From NCBI GenBank assembly GCA_023390555.1, contig JAEWCQ010000026.1:4381-68380 (forward strand): DNA of 64,000 nt. The letters run 5' to 3'. Origin of the DNA: Bacillota bacterium (GTDB taxonomy: Bacteria > Bacillota > Clostridia > Lachnospirales > Lachnospiraceae). The notes beneath the pieces were generated by a model. The model was not told where the DNA came from, ran no database searches, and saw nothing but the letters and a program-made list of their open reading frames with translations. The position numbers were made by a program, and so were the translations under genes. Shown in pieces: positions 49,507-58,661 of this stretch. How positions within the stretch are numbered: position 1 is the first letter of the stretch; each line of letters starts with the position of its first letter.

Positions 49507-50438
49507 AAAAAGAAATCAGACATATTGTGATTGCAGGCGCTGGCCTGATGGGGGCTTCCATTGGTCAGTCGTTCCCGGAATATGGAATTCGTACGACCAT
49601 TTACAGCAATCGGGAACGTGATTTTATGCGGGCTAAGGCAATCATTGAAAACTGCCAGAAAACATTAGTAGAAGCTGGAATCCTGACAAAGAAAAAATCA
49701 GATGAAATCCAACAGGCAATTTACTATACAACAGATCTCCAGTGCGTCCGAGATGCGGACTGGGTGATCGAAGCGGTTCCGGAAGACCTTGAGATTAAGT
49801 CGGAGATCCTTTCGGGTATTGCGTCGAACGTGTCCAAAGATGCAATCATCACATCGAATACGTCTGCGATTTCCATAGAAACACTCAGCAATTTTATCAC
49901 AAATCCGGAGCGTTTCTGCGGGACGCATTATCTGAATCCGCCTCATATTATCCCTCTTGTGGAAATTACCCGCGGGGAAAAGACCGCACAGGAAACCGTT
50001 GATACCATTTATGATTTTTTATCGGCGATGAACAAACAGCCGGTTATCCTGAAAAAAGATGTGAAGGGGTTTCTGTCAAACCGACTGCAATTTGCATTGC
50101 TGCGGGAGGCAACCTATCTGGTAGAAAGCGGAGTGGCCACACCGGAGGACATCGACAAGACCTTAAAATACGGAAACGGGCTTCGTTATCTTTGCTCCGG
50201 ACCATTTAAAATTGTGGATTTCGGAGGAATTGAAGTCTTTAACAGTGTCGCAAAGTATCTCTATCCGGATTTAAACTGTGAGGGTGAAAAAAATCATCTT
50301 TTAGAAGAGATGAAGGAAAAGGGATATAACGGAACTTCCAATCAGCTTGGTTTTTATTCTTATACAGAGGAGTCTGCACGTGCAGAAGAGCGGGAACGTG
50401 ATAAAAAAATGCTGCTGGCGTTGAAGAAAATGGAATGA
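49503..50438 (+). CDS. 3-hydroxyacyl-CoA dehydrogenase-family oxidoreductase
   Basis: The 311-residue protein has an N-terminal NAD-binding fold (IVIAGAGLMGASIGQSF), the SNTSAISI and GTHYLNPPHIIPLVEI segments with the catalytic His and Asn region, and the C-terminal helical domain (DVKGFLSNRLQFALLREA). The HYLNPPH variant instead of HFFNPxP is often seen in members acting on non-CoA substrates such as hydroxy acids or carnitine. It is translationally coupled to the aminotransferase by a 4-base overlap. Confidence 0.87.
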   Translation: MKKEIRHIVIAGAGLMGASIGQSFPEYGIRTTIYSNRERDFMRAKAIIENCQKTLVEAGILTKKKSDEIQQAIYYTTDLQCVRDADWVIEAVPEDLEIKSEILSGIASNVSKDAIITSNTSAISIETLSNFITNPERFCGTHYLNPPHIIPLVEITRGEKTAQETVDTIYDFLSAMNKQPVILKKDVKGFLSNRLQFALLREATYLVESGVATPEDIDKTLKYGNGLRYLCSGPFKIVDFGGIEVFNSVAKYLYPDLNCEGEKNHLLEEMKEKGYNGTSNQLGFYSYTEESARAEERERDKKMLLALKKME

Positions 50439-50467
50439 AATCGCATACAGTATCTGTCAAACAACAC

Positions 50468-50502
50468 AAAAGAAACCCTTGAAAATTCAGGGGTTTCTTT
50501 TT
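50468..50502. terminator. Bidirectional terminator
   Basis: An A-rich arm AAAAGAAACCCTTGAA pairs with TTCAGGGGTTTCTTTT (one G-U) and T residues follow. It ends the aminotransferase operon and the convergent peroxiredoxin gene. Confidence 0.85.
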
Positions 50503-50509
50503 ATGGAAA

Positions 50510-51151
50510 TCAACACTTGGAATCTTTGTAGCACCAGAACCAGTCCATGCAGTTTAAATCCATGGATTCCGGATCATTGATCCGCTCCACCATTTGATCG
50601 TAGGTACGGGGCGGAGGAACCATCCCTGCGGAACCAGGCTGCCAGTTCGCAGGTGTGACAAGTTTACATTTGTCTGTCACCTGAAGGGCGGTCAGGAGGC
50701 GAAGGATTTCAGGGATGTTTCTGCCGTTGGTCAGCGGATATATGAGAATGGCGCGGACAGTCTGTTCCGGATCTATGAAGTAAACGTTTCGTACGGTTTC
50801 CTGTGTGCTGGTATCCGGTGCAATCATGCCATAGAGTTTTGCAATTTCAGCCATACGGTCAGCAATGACCGGGAAGGGAATCTGGACACCGGTCAATGTG
50901 TAGATCTGATTTACCCATGCCAGATGGGATGGATTACTGTCAATACTAAGTCCGATTAATTGTGCATTCAGCGCTTTAAATTGTTCATCAACTTCTGCAA
51001 AAGCAACAAATTCAGTTGTACATACAGGGGTAAAGTCACCGGGATGGGAAAACAGAATTACCCATTGTCCCTTGTAATCGGACAGTTTGATTGGCCCAAA
51101 GGTTGACATGGCAGAGAAGTCAGGAGCTTTCATACCGATATTAATATTCAT
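50510..51151 (-). CDS. Peroxiredoxin (Prx6/1-Cys-like AhpC-TSA family)
   Basis: From ATG 51151 (CAGGGT upstream, modest) the 213-residue protein has the thioredoxin-fold peroxidase site SHPGDFTPVCTTEF with peroxidatic Cys44. The long C-terminal domain (LQVTDKCKLVTPANW) is typical of the Prx6 group, and the extreme C-terminus has three Cys in LNCMDWFWCYKDSKC that could resolve the disulfide. It reduces peroxides in the cytoplasm. It is a single gene between two terminators. Confidence 0.93.
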   Translation of the reverse strand: MNINIGMKAPDFSAMSTFGPIKLSDYKGQWVILFSHPGDFTPVCTTEFVAFAEVDEQFKALNAQLIGLSIDSNPSHLAWVNQIYTLTGVQIPFPVIADRMAEIAKLYGMIAPDTSTQETVRNVYFIDPEQTVRAILIYPLTNGRNIPEILRLLTALQVTDKCKLVTPANWQPGSAGMVPPPRTYDQMVERINDPESMDLNCMDWFWCYKDSKC

Positions 51152-51206
51152 ATGGATACCCTGAAAATCGTTTCTATTAATATATGAAAAGACACAGCAA
51201 AGTGTG

Positions 51207-51241
51207 AAAAAAGCCACAGCACCCGAAAGGGTGCGTGGCTT
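51207..51241 (-). terminator. Terminator of the lytic transglycosylase gene
   Basis: On the minus strand AAGCCACGCACCC-TTTC-GGGTGCTGTGGCTT (one bulge) is followed by T residues. Confidence 0.85.
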
Positions 51242-51247
51242 GGAAAA

Positions 51248-52207
51248 TCAGGAATCAGTGTTCGGTTTCTGTGAAAGAAGCTGAAGTACACTGTTGTTGT
51301 AATTGATACTCTGATAGGCATAGTATAGATTGGAATCCGTATTGTCCGTATCGGCTGTCGTATTGTCCAAATTGGAAGCCGTATGATCGGAAGTGGAATC
51401 TGTTGTATCCGCAGATGTAACAGCAGTATCCGAAACAGGATTAGATCCTTTTACAGTAACCGACAAAGAAGCATTTTTTCCGGTAACCGATGTGGAGGCA
51501 GCCGCCGTAGCAGTTTCTTTATCTTCATCAGAAGTCTGGGAAGCCGCATTGGAAAGACTGCTGACCAGCTGGCTGATGAAGTTCAGATAATCATCATAGG
51601 AAAAAATCTTATTTAAAATCTCCTTGAAAGTGTCCTCATCCAGATTCTTTAAAAGCGAAGAAGTCAAGTTCGAACTGTCGGAAGTTCCCTCTGTGGCAGA
51701 GCCGTCAGGAAGCGTTACCCCTTCGTTCATATAGGAGGTAATCTTTGCCACATAATTCTGTGTTTCTTCAAAAGGCGGAATACCGCCGTATTTATCTACG
51801 TTATTACTGCCTGCATTGTAAGCGGCAAGTGCAAGAGAAACATTGCCGTCGTATTTCTGCAGAAGCTGACTGATGTATTTGGCACCTGCCATAATGTTCT
51901 GCTCCGGATCATAGGCATCCGTGCACCCGAGGCTGGCAGCAGTCGCCGGCATCAATTGCATGATTCCCATGGCACCTGCCTTGGAAGTCGCATCTGCCTG
52001 AAAATTCGATTCCTGCTTTGCCATTGCGGTAAGCAGTGACGTGGAGACCCCGTATGTTTCAGACGCTTTCTGAAAAATAGAAGTCAATGAACTGTCGGAA
52101 GTGCTTTGATCCATATAATCAGCGAAATCTTCCGATGTCTGGGTCTGGGATGTACCGGCAGCCGTCTTTGCTGTTTCGTCCGGAGTTAATATTGCAGTAA
52201 TCTGCAT
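51248..52207 (-). CDS. Lytic transglycosylase (SLT domain), no signal peptide
   Basis: The 319-residue protein has an SLT catalytic domain at about residues 45-165: AMAKQESNF with the catalytic Glu66, AGAMGIMQLMPATA, and ALAAYNAGSNNV. The remainder (about 170-319) is low complexity, rich in Ser, Thr, Asp and Asn. There is no N-terminal signal or membrane helix, which is seen in flagellum-associated or phage-like transglycosylases. It may cut peptidoglycan during flagellar assembly; the host is predicted motile. GAGGTGAA precedes ATG. Confidence 0.88.
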   Translation of the reverse strand: MQITAILTPDETAKTAAGTSQTQTSEDFADYMDQSTSDSSLTSIFQKASETYGVSTSLLTAMAKQESNFQADATSKAGAMGIMQLMPATAASLGCTDAYDPEQNIMAGAKYISQLLQKYDGNVSLALAAYNAGSNNVDKYGGIPPFEETQNYVAKITSYMNEGVTLPDGSATEGTSDSSNLTSSLLKNLDEDTFKEILNKIFSYDDYLNFISQLVSSLSNAASQTSDEDKETATAAASTSVTGKNASLSVTVKGSNPVSDTAVTSADTTDSTSDHTASNLDNTTADTDNTDSNLYYAYQSINYNNSVLQLLSQKPNTDS

Positions 52208-52381
52208 GGTAATTCACCTCATTTGTAGAACTGTTTATGGTTGATACATATGCCTTTATAGTATAACATGAAACGTTCCTAAGGTGAACCGATATTTGAA
52301 AAAAACTTGTATTTTAAGAGGGCTTGCGTTAGAGTAAAAGTGTTTGATGTAGATTACAGAAGTATTAAGTGAGGGATATTT

Positions 52382-53107
52382 ATGAAAAAAAGCGGATATG
52401 CGAAGGCCTTTCAAGCCGCATTTCCCTTTACAATACCGGTTTTGACCGGGTATTTATTTATCGGAATTGCGTTTGGTGTTATGTACCAGGAAAAGGGCTA
52501 TAATTTTCTGTGGGCAATTTTAATGAGCATACTTGTCTATGCCGGTTCGGGACAGTATCTCGCAGTGAATTTCTTTGTGCCCGGTGTCAATCTGTTTCAG
52601 GTGATTTTTCTGGAATTCATGGTCAATGTACGCCATATCTTCTATGGTCTTTCTTTATTGGAACGCTTTCGTGATATGGGAAAGAAAAGATTCTATATGA
52701 TATTTTCTCTGACGGATGAGACCTAATCCCTGTTTTTTCTGACAAAAGTGCCGAAAGGCGTGGACGAGCATAAGTTTCTGTTTGCAATTGCTGCCCTGGA
52801 TCAGATCTACTGGATTGTGGGTTCTGCAATCGGAGCATTCGCCGGCTCCATGATTCCTTTTGACACTACGGGAATTGATTTTGCAATGACGGCACTCTTT
52901 GTCGTGATCTTTGTAGAGCAATGGCTGACGTCAGAGAATCATATACCGGCATTGACCGGTCTCGTGGCCGGTATGGGATGCCTTTTTATTTTTGGCAGCA
53001 GCAACTTTATACTGCCTACCATGATCTGCATTATGATCGTTCTGCTGTCCTGCCGCAGGGGGCTAAAGCCCCGGGAGGAGAGGGAGGTGAATACGGATGC
53101 CGATTAG
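52382..53107 (+). pseudogene. azlC: Branched-chain amino-acid exporter subunit AzlC, interrupted by one in-frame stop
   Basis: The reading frame encodes a full AzlC (241 codons) apart from TAA at codon 115 (52724-52726). The first part ends FSLTDET and the continuation reads SLFFLTKVPKGVDEHKF in the same frame. AzlC proteins have DETYSL or a similar aromatic here, so a single base change from TAC or TAT explains the stop. Helices on both sides are intact. It overlaps azlD. Possible outcomes are a recent null allele, readthrough or a sequencing error. Confidence 0.88.
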
Positions 53108-53435
53108 TGTACAGATGTCTTTTTTGATTATACTGCTCGTCGGTTTGACAGTATTTATAACACGAATCCTGCCGTTTGCAGTTTTTCATAATGGAAAAGA
53201 GATTCCGGAAGTTGTGAAGTATCTTGGAAAAGTTCTGCCGCCGGCAATTATCGGAATGCTGGTAGTATACTGCTTGAAAGCAGTTCATGTGGTGCGGTTT
53301 CCGTTTGGATTGCCGGAACTGATTGCAATTGCGGCGGTGATCCTGCTTCACGTATGGAAGCGGAATAATCTGCTCAGTATCGGAGCCGGAACTGTCCTCT
53401 ATATGTTTCTCGTGCAGGTGGTATTTGCTGCTTAG
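53097..53435 (+). CDS. azlD: Branched-chain amino-acid transport protein AzlD
   Basis: The 112-residue protein has four hydrophobic helices and the AzlD pattern TVFITRILPFAVF, then LGKVLPPAIIGMLVVYCLK and LPELIAIAAVILLHVWKRN. AzlD partners AzlC to export branched-chain or other neutral amino acids. It overlaps azlC by 11 bases with GGGAGGTG upstream. It is intact although its partner is broken. Confidence 0.9.
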   Translation: MPISVQMSFLIILLVGLTVFITRILPFAVFHNGKEIPEVVKYLGKVLPPAIIGMLVVYCLKAVHVVRFPFGLPELIAIAAVILLHVWKRNNLLSIGAGTVLYMFLVQVVFAA

Positions 53436-53513
53436 AGATTTTAGGAAAAATACGATTTGTTTTTTGAATAATAGCCATGCGTTTTTTCTATAATATGAAT
53501 TGTGGGCTATGGG

Positions 53514-53542
53514 TTGACAACCGCAGACGTAACCAATAGAAT
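53514..53542 (+). promoter_or_regulatory. Promoter of the lysA-like gene
   Basis: TTGACA (53514-53519), 17 bases, TAGAAT (53537-53542). The leader of about 60 bases is too short for a lysine riboswitch. Confidence 0.75.
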
Positions 53543-53607
53543 ACTAATTGATTGGAAAATCGCGGTTCATCCGCATGACATATACCACGAGGTAAAGGAG
53601 AAAATGC

Positions 53608-54885
53608 ATGAAAAAAGAACCATTTGTAAGTTATGAACAGCTGAAAGAAATTATAAAAGAATATCCGACCCCGTTTCATCTCTATGATGAAGCAGGAATT
53701 CGTGAAAATGCAAAAGCGGTAAAGGAAGCATTTGCATGGAATCGTGGATTTCGTGAATATTTTGCAGTGAAGGCGACTCCAAATCCGTTCATTTTAAATA
53801 TTTTAAAAGAGTATGGCTGTGGCTGCGACTGCGCATCCATTACCGAACTGATGCTCGCGGATTCCCAGGGTTTTGACGGAAAAGAGATCATGTTCTCATC
53901 CAATGATACACCGGCAGGAGAATTTCAGTTCGCAGATAAGATTGGTGCGATCATCAATCTGGATGACTTTACACATATTGATTTCCTGGAGCAGGCAATC
54001 GGCAGAATTCCGGAAACCATCAGCTGCCGCTATAATCCGGGCGGAGTGTTTCAGATGAGTAACGGAATTATGGATAATCCAGGAGATGCAAAATATGGTT
54101 TTACGACCGAACAGCTTTTTGAAGGGTTCCGTGTTTTAAAAGAAAAAGGTGCGAAGAACTTTGGTATTCATGCATTTCTGGCAAGTAACACCGTAACGAA
54201 TGAGTATTATCCGATGCTTGCAAAGCAGTTGTTTGAAGTTGCTGTTCAGCTGAAGGAAGAGACTGGCTGCCATATTTCCTTTATCAATTTATCCGGCGGA
54301 GTGGGTGTTCCTTATACACCGGAGCAGGAGCCGAATGATATCCGTCTGATTGGGGAGGGTGTCCGTAAAGTGTACGAAGAGGTTCTTGTGCCGGCCGGTA
54401 TGGATGATATCGCCATCTATACGGAAATGGGGCGTTTCATGCTTGCACCTTATGGCTGTCTTGTAACAAAAGCCATTCATGAGAAGCATACGCATAAGGA
54501 ATACATTGGTGTGGATGCCTGTGCGGTAGATTTGATGCGTCCGGCAATGTATGGCGCTTATCATCACATTACGGTAATGGGCAAGGACAACAGTGTCTGC
54601 GATCATCAGTACGATGTGACGGGTTCTCTCTGCGAGAATAACGACAAATTTGCGGTTGACCGCATGCTGCCGGGCATTGACATCGGTGATTTACTGGTGA
54701 TCCATGATACGGGAGCGCATGGGTATTCCATGGGCTATAATTACAATGGCAAATTGAAATCCGCAGAGGTTCTTTTGAAGGAAGACGGTACAACAAAGCT
54801 GATTCGCCGGGCTGAGACACCGGAAGATTATTTCGCAACATTTGACTGCTTTGATGTATTAAAAAATATGAAAAAACCGCTGTAA
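53608..54885 (+). CDS. lysA: Diaminopimelate decarboxylase-family enzyme
   Basis: The 425-residue fold-type III PLP enzyme has the Schiff-base lysine in YFAVKATPNP (near residue 51), GCDCASITELMLA, the glycine-rich phosphate loop NLSGGVGVPYTPEQ, and DACAVDLMRPAMYGAYH plus TGSLCENNDKF, the region with the second-subunit Cys. It should decarboxylate meso-diaminopimelate to lysine as a homodimer. Related carboxynorspermidine decarboxylases are possible, but the SLCE motif favours LysA. AAAGGAG precedes ATG. Confidence 0.88.
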   Translation: MKKEPFVSYEQLKEIIKEYPTPFHLYDEAGIRENAKAVKEAFAWNRGFREYFAVKATPNPFILNILKEYGCGCDCASITELMLADSQGFDGKEIMFSSNDTPAGEFQFADKIGAIINLDDFTHIDFLEQAIGRIPETISCRYNPGGVFQMSNGIMDNPGDAKYGFTTEQLFEGFRVLKEKGAKNFGIHAFLASNTVTNEYYPMLAKQLFEVAVQLKEETGCHISFINLSGGVGVPYTPEQEPNDIRLIGEGVRKVYEEVLVPAGMDDIAIYTEMGRFMLAPYGCLVTKAIHEKHTHKEYIGVDACAVDLMRPAMYGAYHHITVMGKDNSVCDHQYDVTGSLCENNDKFAVDRMLPGIDIGDLLVIHDTGAHGYSMGYNYNGKLKSAEVLLKEDGTTKLIRRAETPEDYFATFDCFDVLKNMKKPL

Positions 54886-54973
54886 CTGGAGATCAGAAAA
54901 AGCCAGCGACGGTTGTCTGAGCGGACATTCGGAATGCGTCATAAAAATAGATTTCAGATAAAATAAAAAGTAC

Positions 54974-55002
54974 TTGCAATCTATTTTTTATTATGATAGA
55001 AT
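54974..55002 (+). promoter_or_regulatory. Promoter of tRNA-Leu
   Basis: TTGCAA (54974-54979), 17 bases, TAGAAT (54997-55002). Confidence 0.75.
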
Positions 55003-55032
55003 CTTTATTGTTCGAGTGTAAACTGAACAAAT

Positions 55033-55115
55033 GCCGGCGTGGCGGAATGGCAGACGCACCAGACTCAAAATCTGGCGGTGGCAACATCGTATGGGTTCAA
55101 GTCCCATTGCCGGCA
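55033..55115 (+). tRNA. tRNA-Leu (CAA)
   Basis: An 83-base class II tRNA with acceptor GCCGGCG/TGCCGGC, D-arm GTGGCGGAATGGCAGACGC, anticodon stem CCAGA/TCTGG around CTCAAAA (CAA), a variable arm and T-loop GGTTCAAGTCC. CCA is not encoded. Confidence 0.95.
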
Positions 55116-55122
55116 GTAGAAG

Positions 55123-55149
55123 GCTCCAGTAATTACTGGGGCTTTTTTT
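55123..55149 (+). terminator. Terminator of tRNA-Leu
   Basis: The palindrome GCTCCAGTAATTACTGGGGC (one G-T pair) is followed by seven T residues. Confidence 0.85.
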
Positions 55150-55296
55150 GTACCGACACGGCATTGTGTCAATAATTTGTGAAGTGGAAAAACAGTGAGC
55201 GGGAACGATTGCAGCTGGACAATCTATTAAGGTGCAGGTGAACGGCGCAATGGACGATATATGCGGCCGTTTCGGAAAGGGCGATGAGGCACATCT

Positions 55297-56169
55297 ATGA
55301 ATCATGTAATCAATTGGCTTCTTGAGGATGGGAGCCCTGAGGTGAAATACCGTACAATGACAGAGCTGTTAGAGCTGCCAGAAGATGATCCTGAAGTGAA
55401 AAAGGTTTATGACGATTTATTGAAATCAGACACGGTAGGTTTAATCATGGATAAGTTCAAGCTTAATCATAAATGGGAGGATGTCACTGCCTTGTGTGCG
55501 CTTGCAGAATTTGGCTTAACACGCTTTGACGTTCCGATTGATGACTATATAGAACGTGTCATCAAGAATATGAACTATAGTATGAAGTGTGCAAAAATAT
55601 TGCTGTTAAGAAATTTGGTAGCTCTTGGATATTACAAGCATACGTGGGTGCAGGAAGAAATATCGTTGGCTTTTTCCACCATACGGGAAGACGGGTCATT
55701 CCGGTGTCTGGACAAATCGAAGAAAACAAACGATTCTAAGCTTCCGGATATGGGATGCTACAGACAAACTACAACCTACCTTTTACTTGCGGCAGAGTTG
55801 AAAAAGATTGGCGTGATTCTGCCACAGTTTCAATCTCTGATAAACTTTTACATCAGCCACTATGTTGCATTCCGCCCTGATAACCCGGAAAAGGCGATCA
55901 TTGAAGAAATGGCGGGGACCTATTATCCGTTTGACCATGTGAAATTGGGCTTACAAATGACTGTGTACGGTCTTTCGGTTCTTGGTGGAGCAAATCATGA
56001 GAATTGCAATCAGGCGTTCGCATTGTTAGATCGTAAAAAGAATTGTGAGGGTAAATATATTCTTGATAAATCCTTTCCTTACTTTGAGGTGGGAAAGATA
56101 GGGGAACCCAATAAATGGATCACATTGTATGTATTGCTGGCGGAAAAATATCGCACAGTGCAAGCATGA
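55297..56169 (+). CDS. Helical protein resembling prenyltransferase/terpenoid-cyclase toroid
   Basis: The 290-residue soluble protein is alpha-helical with regularly spaced helix pairs. REDGSFRCLDKSK, MGCYRQTTTYLLLAAELKKIG and VKLGLQMTVYGLSVLGG resemble the repeating units of the prenyltransferase-like alpha/alpha toroid. The DxDD motif of class II cyclases is absent, so catalysis is not implied. It follows tRNA-Leu with a weak GAGG site. No clear operon partner. Confidence 0.55.
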   Translation: MNHVINWLLEDGSPEVKYRTMTELLELPEDDPEVKKVYDDLLKSDTVGLIMDKFKLNHKWEDVTALCALAEFGLTRFDVPIDDYIERVIKNMNYSMKCAKILLLRNLVALGYYKHTWVQEEISLAFSTIREDGSFRCLDKSKKTNDSKLPDMGCYRQTTTYLLLAAELKKIGVILPQFQSLINFYISHYVAFRPDNPEKAIIEEMAGTYYPFDHVKLGLQMTVYGLSVLGGANHENCNQAFALLDRKKNCEGKYILDKSFPYFEVGKIGEPNKWITLYVLLAEKYRTVQA

Positions 56170-56441
56170 TTTTCACCACCGACAAATTTCAATTTTGCGG
56201 ATCATGATAGCAATTTCATAGGAAACACGTTAGGAGTAATCGAGAATTCGGTTACTCTTTTTTTATGGGAAAGAATTATTCTGCATTTGAACATGGTGCA
56301 GTCCGCAATGCGTGTTTTGGTTATATAGATAATGTTTTGAAAATATCAAATATATTACATATTTCATATTCGTTGGGGAACATTAGTTTTTAAATGGTAT
56401 ATGTATCTAATTGATTATGGAATAGGAAAGGGGTAAAAGGG
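56170..56441 (+). terminator. Intergenic region with terminator at 56234-56264
   Basis: GAGTAATC (56234-56241) pairs with GGTTACTC (56250-56257, one G-U) and is followed by seven T residues. It ends the preceding gene. The rest of the stretch is AT-rich promoter-like DNA without a gene. Confidence 0.7.
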
Positions 56442-57701
56442 ATGAATCCGTTTGAAGTAACACCGAAATCTGTTGAATCTGCATTTAAAAACTGGAATGA
56501 AATCTATTCAAAGCCTTATAATAAACATGAGGTGAGCCCGTATACGAAAACACGGGTAATCTTAATGAATGGAACAGAATTCGAGTCTGTCTGGTTTGGG
56601 CATCAGACGCAGAGAAATTGCCCGAATAACGACATCCGCAGAGATCTGGCATTGATCAGAAGAGTGGAACAGCAGCAACAGAAAGTCATTGCAACGCTAA
56701 AGCCAAAGGATGAAACAATTTTAGAGCATACAATCAGTTATGAGCAGCTGGCGGTTGACCTTACCGCTGAATTGGCGAAGAGAGAACCGGACAGGAAAGT
56801 CAAAGATGCCCTGGATTTTGCGTTGTTGGAAGATTTTGACCATTTATATCGTTATTCAGATTTGCTGGAGGCGGAAACAGGAGTCAGGTCGGAACAGCTG
56901 GTTGGGCATTACACAGAGATTATGCCAGGACGTCCTACAATCTCCGAACATCGTTATCCTTTTGATAACGTAAGGCATTTTATTAATTGTAAAACAGCTG
57001 CGCCGATTACGAAGTTAAATGTTTCTATCATTACAGCGGCAGAGCAGCAGACAATGAATTACTATATGAATGTGGCATCCCTCTACCATAATGATATCGG
57101 AAGACAGCTATATCAGGAAATAGGGCTGATAGAGGAGCAGCATGTTACGCAATATGGCAGTTTGATCGATACTACGACTACGTTTTTAGAGCATTTGCTT
57201 ATGCACGAATATACAGAATGTTATCTCTATTATTCCTGCTATGAGGATGAAACAGACCTCTATATCAAAGGAATCTGGGAAGAGCATTTTCATCAGGAGG
57301 TTGCACATCTCCACAAGGCAGCGGAGATGCTGAAGAAATATGAAAAGAAAGAATGGCAGCAAGTGATACCTGACGGAACCTTTCCACAGTTATTAACGCT
57401 GCACGAAAATAAAGCTTATGTACGTGAAATTCTTGCAGATACCGTTCAACTAACATCCAAAAAAGAAGAATATGTGGATGTATCGTCATTAAGCAGTAGC
57501 GATGAATTCTTCCAATTCCAGAATACACTAAACGAACCTGTGGAAGAAGTACCGACTCATAGTATCATTCAGACTTATATCGATTCGAATCCAGAGGATT
57601 ATCGTTATCAGGATACGGAGCATCCGGTTCCGGCGCTTAGAAACCGAAAAAAGGATAATGTTTCGGTTGGGCGTGAGGCAAATGCAGCTGTCACTGAATA
57701 G
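56442..57701 (+). CDS. Large ferritin-like-fold protein of unknown function
   Basis: The 419-residue protein has an N-terminal region with WFGHQTQRNCPNND, then a ferritin-like helical core: LLEDFDHLYRYSDLLE near residue 130, AAEQQTMNYYMNVASLYHND and IGLIEEQHVTQYGSL near 205-245, and EEHFHQEVAHLHKAAEML near 290. The EEQH and EExxHQE patterns fit a di-metal site. A disordered acidic tail follows. It is about twice the usual length of rubrerythrins, and I know no characterised relative. AAAGGGG lies upstream of the ATG. Confidence 0.65.
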   Translation: MNPFEVTPKSVESAFKNWNEIYSKPYNKHEVSPYTKTRVILMNGTEFESVWFGHQTQRNCPNNDIRRDLALIRRVEQQQQKVIATLKPKDETILEHTISYEQLAVDLTAELAKREPDRKVKDALDFALLEDFDHLYRYSDLLEAETGVRSEQLVGHYTEIMPGRPTISEHRYPFDNVRHFINCKTAAPITKLNVSIITAAEQQTMNYYMNVASLYHNDIGRQLYQEIGLIEEQHVTQYGSLIDTTTTFLEHLLMHEYTECYLYYSCYEDETDLYIKGIWEEHFHQEVAHLHKAAEMLKKYEKKEWQQVIPDGTFPQLLTLHENKAYVREILADTVQLTSKKEEYVDVSSLSSSDEFFQFQNTLNEPVEEVPTHSIIQTYIDSNPEDYRYQDTEHPVPALRNRKKDNVSVGREANAAVTE

Positions 57702-57989
57702 CTGAGAAGTGTTTTGAATGAGTTTATTATTCCAGAATGATTAAAAAAACGTATTCGCCAGTCTTAAATTCCGTCACTGGCAGCAAGGTTATAAAGATGA
57801 AAAAGATGCAGAATAGCATCCTTTTCATCTGCTGGCCGATTTCAAAAATGTAGTGTCAAACAAGTCCTCCCCCCGATGAACTTTTTCTGAAAATGCGAGG
57901 TGTCTCTTGGAAGCAGATCCGTTTCCAAAACGCGCCGTAGATAAGCACCAAAAGGTCTGTAAATCAAACTCGTTAAATTGTGTTGTATT
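57702..57989. other. Intergenic stretch with a hairpin
   Basis: GATGAAAAAGATGC (57796-57809) and GCATCCTTTTCATC (57816-57829) form a near-perfect stem (one mismatch). It may end the ferritin-like gene. No supported gene. Confidence 0.5.
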
Positions 57990-58399
57990 AACAGCTTGAT
58001 TGTATACACCTTTTTTAAATTTGGCAGGGAGTATTTTCCGGAGAGAGCGAAAAAATATTTTGTGCCTTTCAGCGTTTGGGTTTTTCCACTTGCTTAGTAT
58101 TAAAGCTAGCCTTCTATTTTCGCTTTGAAAATGCTGTTGCTGCAGCACAATATTCCGCTTTTGCCCAGAATGCCACAATGTCCATACTGTTCCTGACCAT
58201 GCTTTTTGGACGTGATAGCACACGAGGTCAAACGATGTTAATGGCGGTTGCAAAATGGATTGGAACATTAGCCCCTACCATTCTTGGCGGTTGGATAGAG
58301 GGTTTTAATATTTTTATACTCCTGACCGGACTCATCTGTTGTATCTTTGATGTGATTTATATCGTAGCACTGTACCAGTTTCAAAAGGCTGGGATTTAA
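57990..58399 (+). pseudogene. Remnant of a multi-pass membrane protein
   Basis: The last 100 codons are open and hydrophobic: FRFENAVAAAQYSAFAQNA, LFGRDSTRGQTMLMAVAKW, TILGGWIEGFNIFILL. Upstream, GREYFPERAKKYFVPFSVW is encoded in a different frame and ends in a stop, so at least one frameshift separates the two parts, and the expected N-terminal helices are missing. No start or ribosome binding site exists. I recognise the C-terminal part as a conserved Clostridia membrane protein without knowing its role. Confidence 0.65.
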
Positions 58400-58661
58400 C
58401 CTTAAGTGGTATTAAAAACCAGTGGGGACAATTTTGTCACGATCCAGCAGCATTTCCACGAACAAAGCGGCTAGTGTCGAACAATATAGAAGCAAGACCT
58501 AGGAGAATAACATAAGAACGTGTTAATTTTACGGAATTTTGGTAAAGTTAGCACTTTTTTGTTACATTTTACTATTTTTTGATTTTTGATAAAAAATATT
58601 AGGAAAGTAATGAAAATTATGATAATATAGGAAAAAATTACGAAAGAGGAGGAAGTTTAGT
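58400..58661. other. AT-rich upstream region of the chemoreceptor
   Basis: No gene. The DNA is very AT-rich (poly-T tracts near 58555-58590). No clear sigma-D promoter is seen. Confidence 0.35.

Noticed and set aside
52382..53435. Two separate small membrane genes before azlD
   Set aside because: They are the two halves of one AzlC frame split by a single stop.
53436..53607. Lysine riboswitch before the lysA-like gene
   Set aside because: The transcribed leader from the TTGACA/TAGAAT promoter is only about 60 bases and has no terminator.
57825..58268. Minus-strand 147-codon open frame
   Set aside because: It lies antisense to the membrane-protein remnant, has no ribosome binding site, and its composition is not protein-like.
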